Shown piece after piece: positions 42,905 to 52,206 of a stretch of DNA of 64,000 bases. Under the pieces are notes generated by a model. It ran no database searches. It was not told the DNA's origin and saw nothing but the letters and a program-made list of their open reading frames with translations. Numbering within the stretch: position 1 is the stretch's first letter; every line of letters starts with the position of its first letter. The DNA lies in assembly GCF_049310925.1 (NCBI RefSeq), contig NZ_JBMERP010000002.1:62001-126000 (forward strand). Direction: 5' to 3'. A program made the translations under genes and the position numbers. This stretch comes from Virgibacillus_F sp049310925. GTDB lineage: Bacteria; Bacillota; Bacilli; Bacillales; Amphibacillaceae.

Positions 42905-43207
42905 ATGTCACAGTTTATAGATGGAATATCAAAATCAATTATGCCAGTAAATCAAACCACAAACCAAATATCCCCTGGTGATGCACAGGCGAATTTTGCA
43001 GATACCTTAAAAACAGCTATAAGTAGTGTAAATAAGTCACAAGTAGTATCTAACCAAAAGACTGAAGCTTTCGCACGAGGCGATGTTGAAAATCTTCATG
43101 ACGTAATGATTGCTGCGCAAAAAGCCAGTATAACACTGGAAACTTCCGTACAAGTTCAGCGCAAAGTTATTGATGCTTACAATGAAATCATGCGTATGCA
43201 GGTCTAA
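42905..43207 (+). CDS. fliE: Flagellar hook-basal body complex protein FliE
   Basis: Adapter between the MS ring and the rod, the first exported substrate. The protein has 100 residues. The C-terminal half has the family motif DVENLHDVMIAAQKASI and VQVQRKVIDAYNEIMRMQV. AAAGAGGTGA precedes the ATG. Confidence 0.96.
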   Translation: MSQFIDGISKSIMPVNQTTNQISPGDAQANFADTLKTAISSVNKSQVVSNQKTEAFARGDVENLHDVMIAAQKASITLETSVQVQRKVIDAYNEIMRMQV

Positions 43208-43268
43208 TTTTGTTAGCAGGTCCTAATATATACTATTATTTTTTACTTGAAATTTGGCGGGGGAATAT

Positions 43269-44864
43269 ATGAAAGAAAAAATACTGAAATGGAAAGATTC
43301 AGCTAAATCCTTTTGGATAAACCGGTCGAAAAGTCAAAAAGGAATCTTTTTGGGATCGATTGCAATTATTGTTTTTCTCATTATAGGAATAGCACTTTTC
43401 TCAAATAAATCAAATTTAGTCCCGTTGTATAACAATTTGTCTCTACAGGAAGTCGGGCAAATTAAAACGGAGTTAGATTCTAGAGGTATTCAATACGCTC
43501 TAGAAGATGGCGGTACAACGATAATGGTACCTGAAACAGATGTAAATGGTTTATTAGTAGATTTAGCTGGGCAAGGGATCCCTAATAGTGGAAACATCGA
43601 TTACTCGTTTTTTAGTCAAAACGCTTCATGGGGGATAACAGACAATGAATTCAGCATGATTAAGCTAGATGCCATGCAAACAGAATTAGCTAATTTAATT
43701 AAAGGGATTAAAGGTATTGAAGATGCTAAAGTTATGATCAATATGCCTAAAGACCCTGTTTTTGTTAGTGATTCAGGGCAACTTGCAAGTGCCTCAATTG
43801 TTGTCGAGACCCAGCCAGGCTATGAGTTTCAAGGAAACCAGATAGAGACTTTATATCATTTGATATCAAAAGCAGTTCCAAAACTATCACCTGAGAATAT
43901 TGTTATTATGAATCAATACTTTGAATACTTTGACCAAAACGCACAGAATACTGGCAATAACCAGGATGTTTATACATATCAGCAGTCCGTAAAGGAAGAT
44001 ATTGAGCGCGACATCAGAAGAAGATTGCAACAAATGCTAGGCGCTATGGTAGGACCAGAGAATGTCATCGTTTCAGTGACTTCAGACATCGATTTCACTA
44101 AAGAAAACCGTGTAGAAGAAATTGTTGAACCAGTTAACCTTGAAACAATGGAAGGTTTACCAGTCAGTATTGAAACAATCCATGAAACATATTCGGGTTA
44201 CCCGGGTATGGGCGGAGTAGTTGGCACAGGTGATGAAGATATACCTGGATACCAAGCAGTCGAAGGTGAAGGCGGAGAATACGAGTTAGTAAAAGAAACG
44301 ATTAACAATGAATATAATAAGATAAGAAAAGAGATTGTCGAAAGCCCATATAATATTAGAGATTTAGGAATACAAGTAGCAGTTAATAATGTTAAGAGTC
44401 GTAATGGTGAGGAAATACAATACTTATCAGAACCCGATATTACTGCTGTAGAAGAAGGGATATCCTCAATTCTTAACTCGATGGTAACGACTTCAATTGA
44501 TGCGGAATATGGTGAAGTCCAACCTGAGGATAAGGTATCTATTGTTTTCCAGGAATTTAGCGAAAGTACAAAATTACCTGATAACAAGTTACCAGTGATA
44601 CCTTTGTGGATGTATATTGCTGGTGGAATATTACTGCTGATCATTATTGTTTTAGTGGTGATGTTGTTACGCAATAGAAAAGATAAAGAAGAAAGAGTAG
44701 TAGAGGAATCTGAAACAGTGGCACAGGAATCCAAAGAACTACCAGAAATGAATCAAGAAAAGGATTCGGAATCAGTTATTCGTAGAAAACAACTTGAAAA
44801 GATGGCAAATGACAAGCCGGAAGAATTTGCTAAATTATTACGCAGCTGGATTTCAGAGGACTAG
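43269..44864 (+). CDS. fliF: Flagellar MS-ring protein FliF
   Basis: Forms the membrane ring that carries the rotor and surrounds the export gate. The protein has 531 residues with two membrane spans (about 24-43 and 440-466). The periplasmic-type YscJ/FliF ring domain between them has VPLYNNLS and KVMINMPKDPVF. The C-terminal KPEEFAKLLRSWISED tail binds FliG. ATG 43269 follows GGCGGGGGA; an in-frame start at 43254 is not needed. Confidence 0.97.
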   Translation: MKEKILKWKDSAKSFWINRSKSQKGIFLGSIAIIVFLIIGIALFSNKSNLVPLYNNLSLQEVGQIKTELDSRGIQYALEDGGTTIMVPETDVNGLLVDLAGQGIPNSGNIDYSFFSQNASWGITDNEFSMIKLDAMQTELANLIKGIKGIEDAKVMINMPKDPVFVSDSGQLASASIVVETQPGYEFQGNQIETLYHLISKAVPKLSPENIVIMNQYFEYFDQNAQNTGNNQDVYTYQQSVKEDIERDIRRRLQQMLGAMVGPENVIVSVTSDIDFTKENRVEEIVEPVNLETMEGLPVSIETIHETYSGYPGMGGVVGTGDEDIPGYQAVEGEGGEYELVKETINNEYNKIRKEIVESPYNIRDLGIQVAVNNVKSRNGEEIQYLSEPDITAVEEGISSILNSMVTTSIDAEYGEVQPEDKVSIVFQEFSESTKLPDNKLPVIPLWMYIAGGILLLIIIVLVVMLLRNRKDKEERVVEESETVAQESKELPEMNQEKDSESVIRRKQLEKMANDKPEEFAKLLRSWISED

Positions 44865-44876
44865 GAGGGATTAATA

Positions 44877-45890
44877 ATGGCACGCACAAAACAAGAATTA
44901 ACCGGGAAGCAAAGAGCAGCAATATTATTAATTTCTCTAGGGCCAGATGTATCTGCACAGGTTTACAAGCACTTATCAGAAGAAGAAATTGAAAAACTCA
45001 GTTTGGAAATTTCTTCTGTAAAGAAGGTCGAATCAAAACTTAAAGAGGATGTTTTAGAGCAATTTCACCAAATAGCTCTTGCACAGGATTTTATTTCACA
45101 GGGTGGAATAGGCTATGCGAAGACAGTTCTGGAAAAAGCTTTTGGCAAGCAAGAAGCGTCAAGTATCATCAACAGATTAACTTCTTCAGTCCAGGTAAGA
45201 CCTTTTGATTTTGCTCGTAATGCGGACCCGCAACAGGTGCTTAATTTTATTCAAAGTGAACATCCTCAAACAATTGCCTTAGTCTTATCTTATCTTGACC
45301 CTGAACAGGCAGGAATAATACTGTCAGCATTGCCACAGGAAATGCAAGCAGATATTGCTAGGCGGATTGCCACTATGGACTCGACTTCACCCGAAATAAT
45401 TAGTCAGGTAGAACAGGTGTTAGAAAGGAATATATCTACTTCGTTAACTGAGGATTATACGCAAACTGGTGGCCTTCAATCTGTTGTTGAAGTATTAAAT
45501 GGTGTTGATAGAAGTACAGAGAGAACTATATTGGATGCACTGGAGATACAGGATCCTGAGTTAGCTGATGAAATTAAAAAACGTATGTTTGTCTTTGAAG
45601 ATATTATTATTTTAGACAATCGTGCTATACAACGAATTATACGTGAGGTGGAGAACGAAGACTTAAGGTTATCACTTAAAGTATCAAGTGATGAAGTTAA
45701 GGACCTTGTCTTTAAAAACATGTCACAACGAATGGCTGATACGTTTAAAGATGAAATGGAATACATGGGTCCAGTACGCCTGCGTGACGTAGAAGAGGCA
45801 CAATCCAGAATTGTAGCCGTCATCCGCCGTTTGGAAGAAGTTGGAGAGATCGTTATCGCACGAGGTGGAGGTGACGATATAATTGTCTAA
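44877..45890 (+). CDS. fliG: Flagellar motor switch protein FliG
   Basis: Rotor protein that meets MotA and sets torque direction. The protein has 337 residues: N-terminal FliF-binding domain (LTGKQRAAILLISLGPD), armadillo middle with EHPQTIALVLSYLDP, and C-terminal domain with the charged torque helix (MFVFEDIIILDNRAIQRII). TAGGAGGGA precedes the ATG. The 3' end overlaps fliH by eight bases. Confidence 0.98.
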   Translation: MARTKQELTGKQRAAILLISLGPDVSAQVYKHLSEEEIEKLSLEISSVKKVESKLKEDVLEQFHQIALAQDFISQGGIGYAKTVLEKAFGKQEASSIINRLTSSVQVRPFDFARNADPQQVLNFIQSEHPQTIALVLSYLDPEQAGIILSALPQEMQADIARRIATMDSTSPEIISQVEQVLERNISTSLTEDYTQTGGLQSVVEVLNGVDRSTERTILDALEIQDPELADEIKKRMFVFEDIIILDNRAIQRIIREVENEDLRLSLKVSSDEVKDLVFKNMSQRMADTFKDEMEYMGPVRLRDVEEAQSRIVAVIRRLEEVGEIVIARGGGDDIIV

Positions 45891-46644
45891 CAACAACCTG
45901 AACGATATTTATAAACAGAAACAAATTAAGATTAAACCAGTAGAATTATATAAAAAAGAACCTGTGTCTATATCACCAACTGAATCAATTGATGAACAAT
46001 TAAGAGCAAAAGAACAAGAATTACAAGAGTTAAACAAAAAGTCGGTTCAAATTAAGCAGGAAATTGAAGCGCAATTAGCAAAAACGCAGGAAAAGATTAA
46101 GGTTGAAAAGGAAAAATGGGATGAGGAAAAAAGACAACTTGTAGAAGAAACGAAAAAACAAGCAAGTGAAGAAGGTTTTCTATCTGGAAAGCAGGAAAGT
46201 TTGAATTATTATGCTGAACTACTTAATAAGGCAACAGAAATCGTTGACTCTGCGAGTGATGATTACCATGCAACAATAGAAAGCAGCGAGGAAACAATAT
46301 TAAAACTTGCAGTTGATTCAGCAGAGAAAATTCTACTCAGCGAGCTTGACCACAAGCCGGAAAAATTCATGCACATTATTAAAGCAGCAATTAAGGGTAT
46401 CAAGGAACAATCAATCGTTTCGATTTACGTACATCCTGACAATTATAGATTAGTGTTAAGTCAAAAAGACGAACTAAGCAGATTGCTAGAATCAGATTCT
46501 AAGCTTTCTATATATGTCAAAGACGATGTAACGGTAAACAGTTGTCTGATCGAGCATCCTTTTGGTCAAATAGATGCTAGTATAGACATTCAATTAAAGC
46601 AGCTACGTGCAATTCTACATGAAGTCTACATGGAGAACAGGTAA
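45883..46644 (+). CDS. fliH: Flagellar assembly protein FliH
   Basis: Regulator of the export ATPase FliI and link to the C ring. The protein has 253 residues: a Glu/Lys/Gln-rich N-terminal coiled coil (about 40-115) and a C-terminal V-ATPase-E-like domain with LAVDSAEKILLSEL and VNSCLIEHPFGQIDASID. The start is TTG 45883 within the fliG end, behind GGTGGAGGTGA. Its stop abuts the fliI ATG. Confidence 0.93.
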   Translation: MSNNNLNDIYKQKQIKIKPVELYKKEPVSISPTESIDEQLRAKEQELQELNKKSVQIKQEIEAQLAKTQEKIKVEKEKWDEEKRQLVEETKKQASEEGFLSGKQESLNYYAELLNKATEIVDSASDDYHATIESSEETILKLAVDSAEKILLSELDHKPEKFMHIIKAAIKGIKEQSIVSIYVHPDNYRLVLSQKDELSRLLESDSKLSIYVKDDVTVNSCLIEHPFGQIDASIDIQLKQLRAILHEVYMENR

Positions 46645-47964
46645 ATGGAAGTAGAAAAGTATTTAGAAGCAATTGACCATGCAAATACATATAAAAAGTT
46701 TGGAAAAGTGTTGCGTGTTGTAGGGTTAATGATTGAATCCCGTGGTCCAGAAGCTAATATAGGAGAGGTTTGTTATATCCATAGTGCTTTAATGAGTAAA
46801 AAACCAATACTAGCAGAGGTTGTTGGATTTCATAACGAGAAAATAGTTCTCATGCCATATTCCGCTGTAACTGAACTAGGCCCTGGTTGCTTAGTGGAAT
46901 CAACCGGTAAACCATTAACAATAAAAATTGGTCGGGGCTTAATAGGAAAGGTGGTTGATTCTATTGGTAAACCGTTGGATGAAACGAAACTACCAAAAGG
47001 ATTATCAAATTTCACAACTGAACAAATGCCTCCAAACCCGTTATCAAGACCAAGAATCACAGAAGCAATTCAAGTAGGCGTTAAAGCGATTGATACACTA
47101 CTTACGGTAGGTAAAGGACAAAGGGTTGGCATATTTGCTGGAAGTGGCGTTGGGAAAAGCACCCTGCTCGGGATGATTGCCAGAAACAGTGATGCTGATA
47201 TCAATGTGATTGCATTGATAGGAGAAAGAGGAAGAGAAGTAAGAGAGTTTATAGAGAAAGACCTAGGAGAAGAAGGATTAAAAAAGTCCATTGTAATAGT
47301 AGCAACTTCTGATCAGCCTGCACTCATGAGAATTAAGGGAGCATATACCGCAACAGCAATCAGTGAGTACTTTAGGGATTTAGGCTATCATGTCAATTTA
47401 ATGATGGATTCGGTTACTAGAGTTGCTATGGCACAACGAGAGGTAGGGTTAGCAACTGGTGAGCCCCCTACAACCAAGGGTTATACACCTTCAGTATTCG
47501 CTGTTCTACCTAAATTACTGGAAAGAACAGGTACTAGTGCAGACGGAACGATAACAGCCTTTTACACAGTTTTAGTAGACGGTGATGATATGAATGAACC
47601 GATAGCCGATACAGTGAGAGGAATACTTGATGGGCACTTTGTTCTTGATAGAAAGTTAGCCGAACAAGGACAATTTCCAGCAATTAATATATTGAAATCC
47701 ATCAGCAGGGTAATGACACAAATAGCAGACAAAGACCATCTTGAAACTGCTCAACAAATCCGCTCGCTACTTGCAATATATGAAGAAAATAGTGAACTAA
47801 TACAAATAGGAGCCTATAAACGTGGGACCAATCAGGAAATAGACCGCGCAATTGCATTTCATCCTAAAATACAGAAATTTTTGAAACAGGACATTTTAGA
47901 GCATCTATCTATAAATGATTCAATTAAAAATATGAAAGCAATTCTTTCAGGAGGGATTAGTTAA
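46645..47964 (+). CDS. fliI: Flagellum-specific ATPase FliI
   Basis: Hexameric ATPase of the flagellar type III exporter. The protein has 439 residues and is F1-beta-like: GIFAGSGVGKSTLLG (Walker A), VIALIGERGREVREF, and VNLMMDSVTRVAMAQRE (Walker B region), with PPTTKGYTPSVFA. The ATG follows the fliH stop directly and has only a weak ribosome-binding site, so translation is probably coupled. Confidence 0.98.
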   Translation: MEVEKYLEAIDHANTYKKFGKVLRVVGLMIESRGPEANIGEVCYIHSALMSKKPILAEVVGFHNEKIVLMPYSAVTELGPGCLVESTGKPLTIKIGRGLIGKVVDSIGKPLDETKLPKGLSNFTTEQMPPNPLSRPRITEAIQVGVKAIDTLLTVGKGQRVGIFAGSGVGKSTLLGMIARNSDADINVIALIGERGREVREFIEKDLGEEGLKKSIVIVATSDQPALMRIKGAYTATAISEYFRDLGYHVNLMMDSVTRVAMAQREVGLATGEPPTTKGYTPSVFAVLPKLLERTGTSADGTITAFYTVLVDGDDMNEPIADTVRGILDGHFVLDRKLAEQGQFPAINILKSISRVMTQIADKDHLETAQQIRSLLAIYEENSELIQIGAYKRGTNQEIDRAIAFHPKIQKFLKQDILEHLSINDSIKNMKAILSGGIS

Positions 47965-48410
47965 TGGGCGAAATTCTAGCTTTATCAAAAATACTCAATA
48001 TACGAGAAAGAGAAAAGAATGATGCCCAGAAAATCTATCGCCAATCAATTGAATATTTTGAAGGGGTTGCCACTCAGCTTTACAATTTGCTTAAAAGAAA
48101 AGAAGAAGCAGAGGGCATACAGGAAAAGTACTTACAAAATACTATTCCTATCGACAAAATTAGAGAACAACTAATCTATATTGAAAATTTAAGTAAGCAA
48201 ATTACTCAACTTCAAAAAGAAGTGCAATCTGCAAGAAGTGAAATGGAGTCAAAGCAGGAAAAACTAAGTGAAGCACATGTCGAGGTTAAGAAATTCGAAA
48301 AGATTATAACGTTCCGACAAAATGAACAAGAAGAAATCATTAAGAAAAACGAGAAGCTGATGATGGACGAAATATCAGTTCAGCAATACTTAAATCAAAA
48401 AAACAGGTGA
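47964..48410 (+). CDS. fliJ: Flagellar export chaperone FliJ
   Basis: Coiled-coil stalk protein that connects FliI to FlhA. The protein has 148 residues, almost all helical with heptads and many Lys, Glu and Gln; ALSKILNIREREKNDAQKIY is the family N-terminus. It overlaps fliI by one base (TAATG) with TCAGGAGGGA upstream. Confidence 0.93.
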   Translation: MGEILALSKILNIREREKNDAQKIYRQSIEYFEGVATQLYNLLKRKEEAEGIQEKYLQNTIPIDKIREQLIYIENLSKQITQLQKEVQSARSEMESKQEKLSEAHVEVKKFEKIITFRQNEQEEIIKKNEKLMMDEISVQQYLNQKNR

Positions 48411-48415
48411 ATGCA

Positions 48416-49024
48416 GTGACTAAGAATTCTGATAATAAAATTAAAACTAAATCAAACCCAATCCTTTGGTTTCTTTTCGCAATAATTGTTCCTTTGGTAG
48501 TTGCTGTAACAATTATTGGTATAATTTTTTCGGTGGCCGGTTTTAATGTTATCGATTGGGTAAAGACCACCGGTAACAGTATTCCAGTTGTTTCTTCAGT
48601 TATAGATACAGAAGAGGAAAAAACCCAGCAACGAACTAAGGATGACTATAAAGACAAGATTAATAAAAAAGATGAAAAAATAAATGAACTTAAAAAAGAA
48701 GTTGGAACCCTTGAAGGCACGGTTGAACGCCTAGAACAGGAAATAATAAAGTTAGAGAGTGCTGATTCACCAAAATTGATTGATGAAACCGCAGAGGAAA
48801 GTTCTAATGAGAACGAAAAGAACAGTCAATTAAAGTCCTTAATTGCATCTTTTGAAAAAATCGACCCAGAAAAAACAGCACTAATTTTAAAAGATCTAGA
48901 AGAGGGAATTGTAATAGCTATATTAAAAGGATTACCTGAAGATATACGTGCGGCAATTTTTGAAGAAATGGAACCAGAACAAGCCGCTCAGTATACTAAA
49001 GCCTATCTAAATAGCAGAAGTTAA
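48416..49024 (+). CDS. ylxF: MotE/YlxF family flagellar operon protein
   Basis: Membrane-anchored coiled-coil protein with a C-terminal MgtE-N-like fold; exact role unclear. The protein has 202 residues: one N-terminal membrane span (about 16-40), a Lys/Glu coiled coil (about 70-110), and a C-terminal domain with FEKIDPEKTALILKDLEEG and ILKGLPEDIRAAIFEEMEPE. I chose GTG 48416, five bases after AGGTGA; an in-frame GTG at 48407 overlaps that site and the fliJ stop. Confidence 0.88.
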   Translation: MTKNSDNKIKTKSNPILWFLFAIIVPLVVAVTIIGIIFSVAGFNVIDWVKTTGNSIPVVSSVIDTEEEKTQQRTKDDYKDKINKKDEKINELKKEVGTLEGTVERLEQEIIKLESADSPKLIDETAEESSNENEKNSQLKSLIASFEKIDPEKTALILKDLEEGIVIAILKGLPEDIRAAIFEEMEPEQAAQYTKAYLNSRS

Positions 49025-49053
49025 ACTTTTAATAATTGAAGGGAGGTGAAAAG

Positions 49054-50370
49054 ATGAATACGACTGGTGTACAAGTACAAATGCCGCTTCAGGGAAAAAC
49101 AATTGCACGGGAAAAGATACCTAGTGAACTTTCTGGTGTATTTAAAAATTTACTTTCAAATATAAAACTGCCTGTAGCAACAGAAGCTAAACTGGTTGAA
49201 ACAAAAGTGCCGATTGAACAGAAGAACCATGAAGACCCTCTGCAAGGATTGCTCGACAGCCTTCCGGAAGAATTAAAAGCAAAGCTCGTAACATTGTTAA
49301 ATGACAAAACAGAAATTAAAGAAATTCATCAAGCAATAGAAGGTATGAATTTGCCAGAGAAATTACTTGAACAATTAAAGGAATTACTTCAGCCAATTAA
49401 AATTAATACCAAATTAAGCCCAGTACAATCTGATGTTGATATGGCGACAATTATACTGAATGTTAATCCGACCACTACTCAGCCAAGCCAAAAAGAGATC
49501 ATACTACAACTTGAAGAAGTAAGTAAAAAAGCAGAGTTGCTGCTGTCTGGCATTGCTGATTCAAAAAGCACAAAAAAACTTGCAGCAGAAATTCAAAAGC
49601 TTTTGGAACGATGGACAAGTTTAGACAAAAAGTTGTCTGGTTCCAATGAATTAAAGACGCAAATTGGAAGCCAAGCAACTTCAAATGCGTCAAAAGCACA
49701 AAATGTTTGGCATGAGTTAATTAACACATATCAAAAAAGGAATCAACTTGTCACATCACAGCAATATAATTCAAGTGCAAAAGTAACGAGTGGTGATGTA
49801 GCAAAATGGATTGACAACGCACTCACAAAAACTACTGGAGCTGATTCTTCCATAGTGACACAAGCTAACTTGACATCAATGCCTGCAACTAAGGTGGAGC
49901 AATATGTTATTCACTTAAATCAGTCACAGACTAACCAAAGTAAGGGGCAACAGTTGGTAGAAAAATTTCAAAAGGTTGTTCAATCGAGTAAATTTCTTAC
50001 AATGAACAACGGTTCGACACAATTATCTCTGTCTTTGCGACCAGCAAATCTTGGAGAAATGATGGTTAAGCTTACTCAGATCAATGGTGAAATGACAGTG
50101 AAAATCATTGTGGCATCTGCCGCTGCTCGCGATATGCTGGAGTCTAATATGCAACAGCTTAAGCATATGTTTTCGCCACAACAAGTTGTAATTGAAAAGC
50201 AGGATATCCATACAAACCAGACACAAAGTATGCAACAGAACAAAGACCAGCAAGCGATGAATAAAGAGAACCAAAGCCAATCCGAACAATCTGAAAGCGA
50301 TGAACAAAAACAATCAAATGATGATTTTGAAAAACAATTTCACGAAATACTAATGAATGAGAAAGTGTAG
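49054..50370 (+). CDS. fliK: Flagellar hook-length control protein FliK
   Basis: Secreted ruler that measures the hook and triggers the FlhB specificity switch. The protein has 438 residues. A long Lys/Gln/Thr-rich, low-complexity N-terminal part is followed by the conserved C-terminal hook domain (about 300-400): TQLSLSLRPANLGEMMVKL. The tail is Gln/Ser/Glu-rich. ATG 49054 follows GGGAGGTG. A paralogous C-terminal domain appears in ylqG at 29600. Confidence 0.93.
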   Translation: MNTTGVQVQMPLQGKTIAREKIPSELSGVFKNLLSNIKLPVATEAKLVETKVPIEQKNHEDPLQGLLDSLPEELKAKLVTLLNDKTEIKEIHQAIEGMNLPEKLLEQLKELLQPIKINTKLSPVQSDVDMATIILNVNPTTTQPSQKEIILQLEEVSKKAELLLSGIADSKSTKKLAAEIQKLLERWTSLDKKLSGSNELKTQIGSQATSNASKAQNVWHELINTYQKRNQLVTSQQYNSSAKVTSGDVAKWIDNALTKTTGADSSIVTQANLTSMPATKVEQYVIHLNQSQTNQSKGQQLVEKFQKVVQSSKFLTMNNGSTQLSLSLRPANLGEMMVKLTQINGEMTVKIIVASAAARDMLESNMQQLKHMFSPQQVVIEKQDIHTNQTQSMQQNKDQQAMNKENQSQSEQSESDEQKQSNDDFEKQFHEILMNEKV

Positions 50371-50379
50371 GTGATTGAT

Positions 50380-50880
50380 TTGGCAAGAATTGATCCATCT
50401 TATTATTTACAAAACCAGCCTACATCAAGACAACCCAGTCCAGAATTAGGTAAAGACGAATTTTTGCAGATATTAATGACACAACTGCAAAACCAGGACC
50501 CTACTAAACCAATGGATGATCGTGAATTTATTTCGCAGATGGCTACATTTTCATCGTTAGAACAAATGACGAACATGTCGCAATCAATTGATACATTGGT
50601 ACAAAGCCAAATGGTTTCTCCAGTTATTAAGTATAGTCATATGATTGGTAAAGATGTATCTTATCAAAATTATGATGAAGAAACCGGGAAAAAATTAGAC
50701 ATTGGATCTAGTAAAGTAATTGCAGTTAGTCAGCAAGAGGGTTGGGCAGTACTAGAATTAGAAAATGGTAAAAAGGTATATGCCGATGCCATTTTGGAAA
50801 TTAGAGACCCGAGTGCAAGTGTAAATGAAAACACTGAATCTACGGTAGAGGGACCGGTTAAGACAGAAGGAAGTGAATAA
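50380..50880 (+). CDS. flgD: Flagellar hook capping/scaffold protein FlgD
   Basis: Scaffold for hook assembly. The protein has 166 residues. The FlgD N-terminal motif LGKDEFLQILMTQLQNQDPT and FISQMATFSSLEQMTNM is clear. The C-terminal part is short and lacks the FlgD Ig/Tudor region seen in Gram-negative proteins, as usual in Bacillus. I chose TTG 50380, five bases after AGGTGA; GTG 50371 directly after the fliK stop is the alternative and overlaps that site. Confidence 0.93.
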   Translation: MARIDPSYYLQNQPTSRQPSPELGKDEFLQILMTQLQNQDPTKPMDDREFISQMATFSSLEQMTNMSQSIDTLVQSQMVSPVIKYSHMIGKDVSYQNYDEETGKKLDIGSSKVIAVSQQEGWAVLELENGKKVYADAILEIRDPSASVNENTESTVEGPVKTEGSE

Positions 50881-50882
50881 TT

Positions 50883-51260
50883 ATGGATCATCGCATCCTT
50901 CAAACACAATCACATGCCTTGCAATTTCCGAATACACGAAAGCCTGTATTACAACAACAAGAAACATCGAACAATTTCAAAGATATGCTTATAGATGCTC
51001 AGTTAGTAAAGGTTAGCAAACATGCAAAAGAACGTTTGCAGGAAAGAAATATAACGATTAACGATAAGCAATGGCAATTAATCACAGAAAAAATGGTCGA
51101 GGCAAAAAATAAAGGCATTACAGATTCACTAGTTGTAACAGATAATGCAGCACTTCTTGTAAGTACAAAAAACCATACAGTAGTTACAGCAATGGATCGA
51201 GAAGAAGCGACAAACAAAATTTTTACGAACATTAACGGAACCATTTTAATTAACGAATAG
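50883..51260 (+). CDS. Flagellar operon protein of the TIGR02530 family
   Basis: A 125-residue soluble protein without known function, encoded between flgD and flgE in many Firmicutes. The core VKVSKHAKERLQERNITIND and VVTDNAALLVSTKNHTVVTA matches that family, whose members end in a NKIFTNINGT motif. The ATG follows flgD by two bases with GGAAGTGAATAA upstream. Its place suggests a hook-assembly role; that is inference. Confidence 0.85.
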   Translation: MDHRILQTQSHALQFPNTRKPVLQQQETSNNFKDMLIDAQLVKVSKHAKERLQERNITINDKQWQLITEKMVEAKNKGITDSLVVTDNAALLVSTKNHTVVTAMDREEATNKIFTNINGTILINE

Positions 51261-51345
51261 GCTGGACCCAAGACTTGGGAGGCCAAGAAGCTGTTGACTG
51301 ATTGATACAGCTTACTACATTTAACCAATGAAGGGATGAAAAGTT
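51261..51345 (+). other. Hairpin-rich spacer before flgE/flgG
   Basis: CCCAAGACTTGGG (51267-51279) and AAGCTGT/ACAGCTT (51288-51294 with 51307-51313) form two small stems in an 85-base gap. No T-run or clear promoter is seen. The flgE ribosome-binding site GAAGGGATG follows. Confidence 0.45.
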
Positions 51346-52143
51346 ATGTTGCGTTCCATGTATGCAGGTATTTCAGGTATGAAGGGGTTTCAAGCAAAAC
51401 TAGATGTTATAGGTAACAATATTGCAAACGTAAATACAGTTGGATTTAAAAAAGGAAGAGTGACATTCCAGGATATGATGAGTCAAACTACTTCCGGAGC
51501 TCAAGGACCAACCGCCACTCGTGGTGGTGTCAATGCTGCGCAGGTCGGATTAGGGTCACAGTTAGGATCAATTGACAATATTCACACGCAAGGGTTTCGT
51601 CAAACAACAAATAATCCACTAGATTTAGCATTAGAGGGAGACGGAATGTTTGCACTAGAAGCAAGTGGAGAAACCATGTATACACGGGCTGGAAACTTCT
51701 ATTTAGATAGTGAAGGAAGCGTTGTGAATGCAGACGGCTACTATCTATTACAGCAAGACGGAACATCACATATAGAAATTCCGGATGATGCACAAAGCTT
51801 TAGCATTCAGACTAACGGAACAGTAAATTATATTGATGCTACTGGTGCAACACAAACGGCTGGGCAGATTGGGGTAGCAAATTTTTCCAACCCAGCCGGT
51901 CTACAAAAAGCTGGTAGTAACCTATTTCTAAATTCAGAAAACGCTGGTTTAGCTGCTGCATTGCGTGTACCTGAATCGGCTGGTACTGCTTCCATCATCA
52001 GTGGTTCCCTTGAAATGTCAAACGTAGACTTGGCAGAGGAATTCACGGAAATGATCACTGCACAGCGTGGATTTCAGGCAAACACAAGAATTATTACAAC
52101 TTCTGATGAGATACTACAGGAGCTTGTTAATCTAAAACGATAG
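51346..52143 (+). CDS. flgE: Flagellar hook/rod protein FlgE (FlgG-like)
   Basis: Hook subunit by operon position; sequence length (265 residues) and motifs resemble FlgG, the same ambiguity as in B. subtilis. The N-terminal MYAGISGMKGFQAKLDVIGN and NIANVNTVGFKKGR are typical, with a C-terminal NVDLAEEFTEMITAQRGFQA. AAGGGATG precedes the ATG. It is followed by the unusual swrD leader. Confidence 0.95.
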   Translation: MLRSMYAGISGMKGFQAKLDVIGNNIANVNTVGFKKGRVTFQDMMSQTTSGAQGPTATRGGVNAAQVGLGSQLGSIDNIHTQGFRQTTNNPLDLALEGDGMFALEASGETMYTRAGNFYLDSEGSVVNADGYYLLQQDGTSHIEIPDDAQSFSIQTNGTVNYIDATGATQTAGQIGVANFSNPAGLQKAGSNLFLNSENAGLAAALRVPESAGTASIISGSLEMSNVDLAEEFTEMITAQRGFQANTRIITTSDEILQELVNLKR

Positions 52144-52144
52144 A

Positions 52145-52206
52145 TGAGGAGGTAGGGGATGTTGCGGTGTAGGATACTACTCGCACATCCCCCCACCATA
52201 TTATGA
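52145..52206 (+). promoter_or_regulatory. swrD leader: strong hairpin and 15-codon upstream ORF
   Basis: GAGGAGGT (52145-52152) is a strong Shine-Dalgarno. An ATG at 52159 opens a 15-codon ORF (MLRCRILLAHPPTIL) whose TGA (52204-52206) overlaps the swrD ATG (52203). The same bases form a GC-rich hairpin: GGGGATGTTGCG (52155-52166) with CGCACATCCCC (52182-52192). No Shine-Dalgarno lies just before swrD, so the leader must set its translation. Confidence 0.7.

Noticed and set aside
44198..44734. 178-codon open frame on the minus strand inside fliF
   Set aside because: It lies fully within a strongly supported fliF, has Ser/Thr/Ile-rich sequence of an antisense shadow and no ribosome-binding site.
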